In this document: positions 59,637 to 64,000 of the stretch, in pieces
How the letters are laid out: each line of letters begins with the position of its first letter
Numbering within the stretch: position 1 is the first letter of the stretch
Assembly: GCF_000807275.1 (NCBI RefSeq)
Contig: NZ_CP009056.1
Coordinates: 62,001-126,000, forward strand
Source: Frischella perrara
GTDB lineage: Bacteria; Pseudomonadota; Gammaproteobacteria; Enterobacterales; Orbaceae
Direction of reading: 5' to 3'
DNA: 64,000 bases
The notes under the pieces: model-generated
The model's input: only the letters and a program-made list of their open reading frames with translations
The model's database searches: none
Told to the model about the DNA's origin: nothing
Program-made: the position numbers and the translations under genes

Positions 59637-60689
59637 GTGGCTAATTTAAAATTAATGAAAAATAAGGCAGAAAACGCATCATATGATGTCGAATCGCTGA
59701 ATCACGGACGCCGTGTTATTGATTTTCTTCGTTTTGGTTTTATAGCCTTCGCGATTTCTATGTTATTAGTCGTTGGCTCAATTGTTGTTATATTTGTAAA
59801 AGGATTTAACTTAGGTCAAGATTTTACAGGCGGTACAACAATTGAAATTACGTTGAGTAAAGCGGTTGAAATTGATGATATTCGAGCTAGTTTGAAACAA
59901 GCAGGGTATGGTGAACCGGTAGTCCAAAATTATGGTTCAAGTCAAGATATCATTATTCGTTTGCCAATTTTAAAAGATGATGAGTCTAATCAGCAAAACT
60001 CGAATATGACTGAGGATCAAAAAACGCAGGAACTTAATAGTGCTTTAGGTGCAAAAATTGCTGATCTAATGCATAAGTATATTGATAGTGATGCGAAAAT
60101 TAAACGTGTAGCATACGTTGGACCATCAGTAGGTTCTGAATTGGCACAAGACGGTATTTTAGCTATCTTGGCGGCTTTAATTTCAATTTTGATATATATT
60201 GCTATTCGTTTTGAATGGCGATTTGGTACAGGAGCTGTCGTTGCGTTAGCTCATGATGTTATTATTACAGCAGGTTACTTATCATTATTTCAGCGTGAAT
60301 TAGATTTAACTATTATAGCAGCAATGTTATCGATTATAGGATATTCACTCAATGATACAATTGTGGTTTTTGACCGTATAAGAGAGAATTTTAGAAAAAT
60401 TCGTCGAGCAACATCCTATGATGTTATTAATATTTCCTTAACTCAGACTTTGAGTCGAACTTTAATGACATCAGGAACGACGCTAGCAGTAGTTGTAATC
60501 TTATATATTTTTGGTGGTAGTATGTTACGCGGCTTTTCAGAAACACTTGGGGTAGGTATCATTCTTGGTACTATCTCATCAATATATGTTGCTGCATATA
60601 TGTCATTAAAAATGGGTATAAAACGTGAACATTTTATTCAACAGAAAGTTGAAGTAGAAGGTGCCGATCAAGCACCCATCCTACGATAA
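59637..60689 (+). CDS. secF: Protein translocase subunit SecF
   Basis: Partner of SecD in proton-driven protein export. It starts at GTG 59637 behind AGGAGTCAAAG. Six helices. GFNLGQDFTGGTTIEI near residue 55 and GYSLNDTIVVFDRIRENFRK are the family signatures. 350 residues against 323 in E. coli. The extra length lies in the N-terminal tail and in a Gln/Asn/Asp-rich periplasmic insert around residues 120-140. Followed by a hairpin and tRNA-Ala. Confidence 0.96.
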   Translation: MANLKLMKNKAENASYDVESLNHGRRVIDFLRFGFIAFAISMLLVVGSIVVIFVKGFNLGQDFTGGTTIEITLSKAVEIDDIRASLKQAGYGEPVVQNYGSSQDIIIRLPILKDDESNQQNSNMTEDQKTQELNSALGAKIADLMHKYIDSDAKIKRVAYVGPSVGSELAQDGILAILAALISILIYIAIRFEWRFGTGAVVALAHDVIITAGYLSLFQRELDLTIIAAMLSIIGYSLNDTIVVFDRIRENFRKIRRATSYDVINISLTQTLSRTLMTSGTTLAVVVILYIFGGSMLRGFSETLGVGIILGTISSIYVAAYMSLKMGIKREHFIQQKVEVEGADQAPILR

Positions 60690-60703
60690 TCGTTGATAAA
60701 AAG

Positions 60704-60740
60704 ACCTATTTATGTTGCTTTTATAACAGCATAAATAGGT
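60704..60740 (+). terminator. Hairpin after secF
   Basis: 11-bp stem ACCTATTTATG (60704-60714) / CATAAATAGGT (60730-60740), 14 bases past the secF stop. There is no T-run, so it may act as a 3' stabiliser or rho-dependent end. Confidence 0.6.
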
Positions 60741-60824
60741 ATATTAGAAAATACGTAACAATTGTTAATCTGTTATCTTGACATCAAGGTCGCTCTTGCA
60801 TATTATTGCGTAAGTCATATTGAA

Positions 60825-60900
60825 GGGGCCATAGCTCAGCTGGGAGAGCGCAACGCTGGCAGCGTTGAGGTCAGGGGTTCGATCCCCCTTGGCTCCACCA
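60825..60900 (+). tRNA. tRNA-Ala (GGC)
   Basis: 76 bases. Acceptor GGGGCCA pairs with TGGCTCC, the anticodon loop CTGGCAG has anticodon GGC, the T arm is GGTTCGATCCC, and CCA is encoded. The G3-U70-type position required for alanine identity fits (G at 3, T at 70). Confidence 0.97.
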
Positions 60901-61326
60901 ATTCACTATTCTACAAAATTCTTTAACCTCCATTTAAATACATAGACCCCAATCTTAACAGGATTTAAACTCTATTTAGATACGCCATAAGTTCCATTAA
61001 GATACACTTGCAACCCATATTTTTAGATATATGATTAGTTATTATTAAGCTGAATGTTAGTGAACATCGTAAATAACTTATAACAAAACCTTTATATTTT
61101 AGGGGAAATCAACAAAAAAATAAGTAGCTAAGCAGTCATCACTGCTAACTTTATTTTGAATAATTCATATTGGAATATGAAGGGAAGGTAAAATTTTAAA
61201 ATTATTTTTTGAGACCGAACACCAAACCAATTTTTCACACCGCAAAATTATAAAAATAGGGTTTTAAAAGTTAAGTCCATAAAGAAATTGTTAACTAACT
61301 AATTAATTTTTGATGAAAGCTAGTTA
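60901..61326. other. Intergenic region with three phased imperfect repeats
   Basis: 426 bases between convergent tRNA-Ala and the regulator gene, with no coding frame. Three imperfect copies of the pattern YTCYATTWARATACRY lie at 60928-60943, 60970-60985 and 60992-61007, 42 and 22 bases apart. A small hairpin AGCAGT (61131-61136) / ACTGCT (61141-61146) may end the regulator transcript on the minus strand; a T-run lies about 14 bases past it. Confidence 0.4.
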
Positions 61327-62010
61327 TCAGGTTCGCTTCTCTAATACATATCCTGTACCCCGTACAGAATGAATTAGCTTAGTTTGAAAGCCTTGATCAA
61401 TTTTGTTCCTTAATCTTTTAATTGCTACATCTACTACATTGGTTTGATTATCAAAATTAATATCCCAGACATGAGAAATAATGAACGTTCTTGAAAGGGG
61501 TTTGCCAGCGTGTTGCATTAATAAGGCAAGTAAGGAAAATTCTTTTGAGGTAAGTTGGATTGATTTATTTCCACGCATTACATAATGACGTTTCCAATTT
61601 AGTTGCAAATCATCAATAATGTATAATTCTTCTTCTTCTATTCTATGTTGTTGACTACGTCTTACTAAAGCCTTCATTCTCGCTAGAAATTCTTGGAAAG
61701 AAAATGGCTTAGCAAGATAATCATCAGCACCTAATTCTAAACCTCTAATTCGCCATTCGACTTGATCTTTATCTGATAATAATAAAATAGGAACTTGTTG
61801 TCGCGTTGAACTAATCGTTTGTAAAACATCCCAACCACTAATTTTAGGTAAAAAAATATCAAGAACTACAATATCGTAATTTTTAGTAAGAACACGATCT
61901 ATACCATCTAATCCATTATAAACGGAATCAACATTAGTATAGCCTGTTTGCATTAACAGGTTGATTAACTTATCGACTTTGTCTGAATTACTAATAATAA
62001 GAATATTCAT
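61327..62010 (-). CDS. Orphan OmpR-family response regulator, CusR/HprR-like
   Basis: 227 residues: receiver plus winged helix. The effector half is very close to CusR/HprR (LTSKEFSLLALLMQHAG, VVDVAIKRLRNKIDQGF, VRGTGYVLE). In the receiver the phospho-acceptor Asp51 (VVLDIFLP), Ser79 and Lys101 (LAKPFSF) remain. The N-terminal acidic triad that binds magnesium (EDE in CusR, residues 7-9) is Ser-Asn-Ser. No sensor kinase lies beside it, although cusR-type genes are normally paired with one. It may work without phosphorylation or through a distant kinase. An FNR-like site lies 82-95 bases upstream. Confidence 0.88.
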   Translation of the reverse strand: MNILIISNSDKVDKLINLLMQTGYTNVDSVYNGLDGIDRVLTKNYDIVVLDIFLPKISGWDVLQTISSTRQQVPILLLSDKDQVEWRIRGLELGADDYLAKPFSFQEFLARMKALVRRSQQHRIEEEELYIIDDLQLNWKRHYVMRGNKSIQLTSKEFSLLALLMQHAGKPLSRTFIISHVWDINFDNQTNVVDVAIKRLRNKIDQGFQTKLIHSVRGTGYVLEKRT

Positions 62011-62563
62011 AGATATTAGTTAGCTTCTTTATTGTTATATTTTTAGATGCCGCAGTACATAACTAAACGATTAGTTTATGTTTTATTTTTTATGATTCAA
62101 ATCAAATTACTCAATGATTTTGTGTGAAAATTATGGCTAAGACGTTATTTCAAATTTAATTTTCGAAATACCATCCTTTGCTATCTTTACAATAATAGAA
62201 TGAGTTATGTCGTCTGTGATTTTTCAAATTTATAATCTATCTTATTCTCAAGAAGATATAACTTATTATTAAATCACGAGACAATCCCATCCAAAGTGAC
62301 CCTTGTTTATATATTTATTATTATACATTTGTAGCTATGACATCATATTCTTTTTCAAATTACTTTAATATGACATATTAATTACAAATTAAGCAATAAA
62401 TGTACATTTTTGCAAAGTTATTTAAATATAACAATTAGTTAAATTATTTCCTCCTAAAATTTATTACATGGTTTTAACCTCTAGAAGGATTAAAAAACTT
62501 TTTACCAGATGTCATTATTATACATGGTATGATTATATTGATATGCATAATGGTTTGTTTGAT
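62011..62563. other. 553-bp AT-rich intergenic region
   Basis: No coding frame is supported. It holds the promoter of the orphan regulator at its left end, including an FNR-like site (62092-62105), and the downstream region of the phosphatase gene at its right end. I found no convincing terminator or known RNA family. Confidence 0.4.
62092..62105. promoter_or_regulatory. FNR-like site upstream of the orphan regulator
   Basis: ATGATTCAAATCAA matches TTGAT-N4-ATCAA with one mismatch. It is 82-95 bases before the regulator start on the minus strand, compatible with a class II promoter, but no good -10 was seen. Confidence 0.35.
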
Positions 62564-63928
62564 TTAATTGAGATGTATTAACCAATCTTTTGCATTTTTT
62601 TTCGGGGTTAAACCTAAATTATCAAGTTTAGTTAAGTAAAATTTCTTGAATAAAGACCAATCATAGTAGGGATAATGGTTAGTTTGAATCGGTAATTTTA
62701 TCTCCCTCTCATTTAATAATAATTTTACGAGAATTGGTTTGGAATTATCTCTGTTACGATAGAAAATAAGTTGGATATTGGCAGCCATAGGAATTATTCG
62801 TTCGGCCTGCCAGTATTTATGATAATTTTCAATAAAGTCGGTTGTTTTATTTGTTCCTTTTATTTCCATTAAGGTTGCTAATGGTGAAATAGTTTCAGCA
62901 TGGGCAAAATGCAGATTAGCATCAATTTGATTGTGATAAATATCGTTATCGGAGGATAAAATTATATCTCTAAGTAATGGTGCTGCTATTCTGATCTGGA
63001 TACCATTTTCATCAAAAGCAGGACCTATTTGTAAATAATTTTTAGCGGTAATAACTGTCGATAACCAGCGTTTTTCGGTAAATGTAAACAAATCCCCTAA
63101 ATTAATCTGATTTTGCTCTAGCTTTTCGTTACTAAAAGATAATGTTTCTTGGTATATTTTGAATAAAGCTATTACAAATTCTGTTGCAGTAACTTGATCA
63201 ACTGATTTAAGATTCGTTTCATTATTTAATTGATTGATAAATGATGAATTAAATAGTCTTTCAATAACATGTTGAACGGTTTTCTTTGTTAAAGGTGCTT
63301 CCTGTAAAGTTTGAATAGCATTTTTGATAGGTTGGCTTGTTTTATATTTTTTATAAGCAGGCGAATAGTCAAAAAAACGGAGTAATACCTGTTCATTTTC
63401 TGGCTGCTGTATGATTTTCGCATTAGGATAAATTGCCCGAAAAGGTTTTAAAAATGCTTCAGCACTATCAATTGTCCGTTGGGATGTGGTCGATATAATA
63501 GCAATTTCTTTTTGTTGAAAAATAGTAGGGTATTGTTTCAACATACGTTGAGCAATATGTTGAATATCGTCTTTCCCTAAATCAGTGAGCTGACCATATT
63601 TGTTTTGATTTAGTTTTATAATTTTATTTAGCTGCTCTCGTAAATTTTTTCCTAAGGGTGTTAATTGATTTTGTTGATGAGCTTTTTCTAATATTTGAGA
63701 TGTAATAGTTTCTGGTTTAGCTTTGCTAATATATCGTGAACCATGTCTGCCAATATAATAAATATAAAATGGATGATAATTTTGCGGTGTTGGTGTAAGT
63801 TTTTGCTGCGGGTCATATTGGTAGCTTGACTTTGATCCGGAAATGTTGCCATAAGCAATATTATAATTAAGTAATGTACTTATAAGTAGTATAGGTGTAA
63901 GTAGTATAGGTGCGATTAATAACTTCAT
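62564..63928 (-). CDS. MINPP-type histidine phosphatase (candidate phytase)
   Basis: Clade-2 histidine phosphatase, 454 residues. A signal peptide or anchor (residues 1-26, strongly hydrophobic) predicts periplasmic or surface location. The catalytic motif is Arg61-His62-Gly63-Ser64-Arg65 in IYYIGRHGSRYIS. The proton-donor motif is His343-Ala344-Glu345 in NLHFAHAETISPL. HAE instead of HD is the mark of multiple inositol polyphosphate phosphatases (MINPP), which degrade phytate. AppA- and Agp-type enzymes have HD. It stands alone, with a 21-bp palindrome overlapping its ribosome site. Substrate is inferred from the motif; another phosphomonoester remains possible. Confidence 0.85.
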   Translation of the reverse strand: MKLLIAPILLTPILLISTLLNYNIAYGNISGSKSSYQYDPQQKLTPTPQNYHPFYIYYIGRHGSRYISKAKPETITSQILEKAHQQNQLTPLGKNLREQLNKIIKLNQNKYGQLTDLGKDDIQHIAQRMLKQYPTIFQQKEIAIISTTSQRTIDSAEAFLKPFRAIYPNAKIIQQPENEQVLLRFFDYSPAYKKYKTSQPIKNAIQTLQEAPLTKKTVQHVIERLFNSSFINQLNNETNLKSVDQVTATEFVIALFKIYQETLSFSNEKLEQNQINLGDLFTFTEKRWLSTVITAKNYLQIGPAFDENGIQIRIAAPLLRDIILSSDNDIYHNQIDANLHFAHAETISPLATLMEIKGTNKTTDFIENYHKYWQAERIIPMAANIQLIFYRNRDNSKPILVKLLLNEREIKLPIQTNHYPYYDWSLFKKFYLTKLDNLGLTPKKNAKDWLIHLN

Positions 63929-63935
63929 ATAAAAT

Positions 63936-63956
63936 CCTATGATAAATTATCATAGG
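63936..63956. promoter_or_regulatory. 21-bp perfect palindrome over the phosphatase ribosome site
   Basis: CCTATGATAA-A-TTATCATAGG, 10-bp arms around a single central base, begins 8 bases upstream of the phosphatase ATG. One arm contains the AGG of its Shine-Dalgarno sequence (TAGGAT on the minus strand). It could be an operator or, as RNA, a hairpin that hides the ribosome site. Confidence 0.6.
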
Positions 63957-64000
63957 TAATATATCATAATTATTTCAACAACTTATCTTGTTTATGTTTT

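Overview
The window is AT-rich gammaproteobacterial chromosome. Almost every gene has a close Escherichia coli counterpart and many E. coli neighbourhoods survive: prfB-lysS, fieF-pfkA facing cpxRA, efp facing epmB, fabZ-lpxA-lpxB-rnhB, fkpA-tusDC, ung facing grcA, satP/dnaK/dnaJ, ptsHI-crr, nirBDC-cysG, rplU-rpmA-yhbE-obgE and yajC-secDF. The blocks are shuffled relative to E. coli and several small partners are missing (cpxP, tusB, yheO, nuoA-I). Low GC, this gene order and the sugar and nitrite functions fit an Orbales/Gilliamella-type insect-gut bacterium. That assignment is inference from gene content, since no rRNA lies in the window. I saw no insertion sequence, prophage or CRISPR array.

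Layout. 1-4.1 kb: argA (with a candidate ARG box), lysS, and prfB with its programmed +1 frameshift. 4.1-11 kb: asnB, gltX, a small GNAT protein, pfkA and fieF, all on the minus strand. 11-13.8 kb: cpxRA-trmL. 13.9-16.6 kb: efp/epmB and metA with a tandem MetJ operator. 16.9-20 kb: the fabZ-lpxAB-rnhB lipid A operon. 20.2-23.9 kb: fkpA, tusDC, ung, grcA with an FNR box, and satP. 24-27.5 kb: dnaK-dnaJ behind two sigma-32-like promoters.

27.6-31.6 kb is an accessory carbohydrate island: a ScrR-like LacI regulator, an orphan PTS EIIB domain, a GH172 (DUF2961) glycoside hydrolase and a CscB/LacY-type permease. Then come tRNA-Pro and tRNA-His, ptsHI-crr, pgi, and a MarR-controlled HlyD/ABC-2 export pair with two copies of one palindromic operator. 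39.8-47.7 kb is a nitrite module: nirBDC-cysG with NarL-type heptamers upstream, beside its own narXL regulators. 47.8-50.7 kb: rplU-rpmA-yhbE-obgE.

The most notable stretch is 50.8-57.2 kb. A Fur box drives a RyhB small RNA carrying the classic core. It is followed by a stand-alone nuoJKLMN cluster, the Complex I membrane arm without nuoA-I. All five reading frames are open, yet many residues essential for proton translocation are replaced, including NuoK Glu36, NuoL Glu144/Lys229/Lys342 and NuoM Lys234/Lys265/Glu407. The right end holds yajC-secDF, tRNA-Ala, an orphan OmpR-type regulator lacking the receiver acidic pocket, and a MINPP-type histidine phosphatase (candidate phytase) with a 21-bp palindrome over its ribosome binding site.
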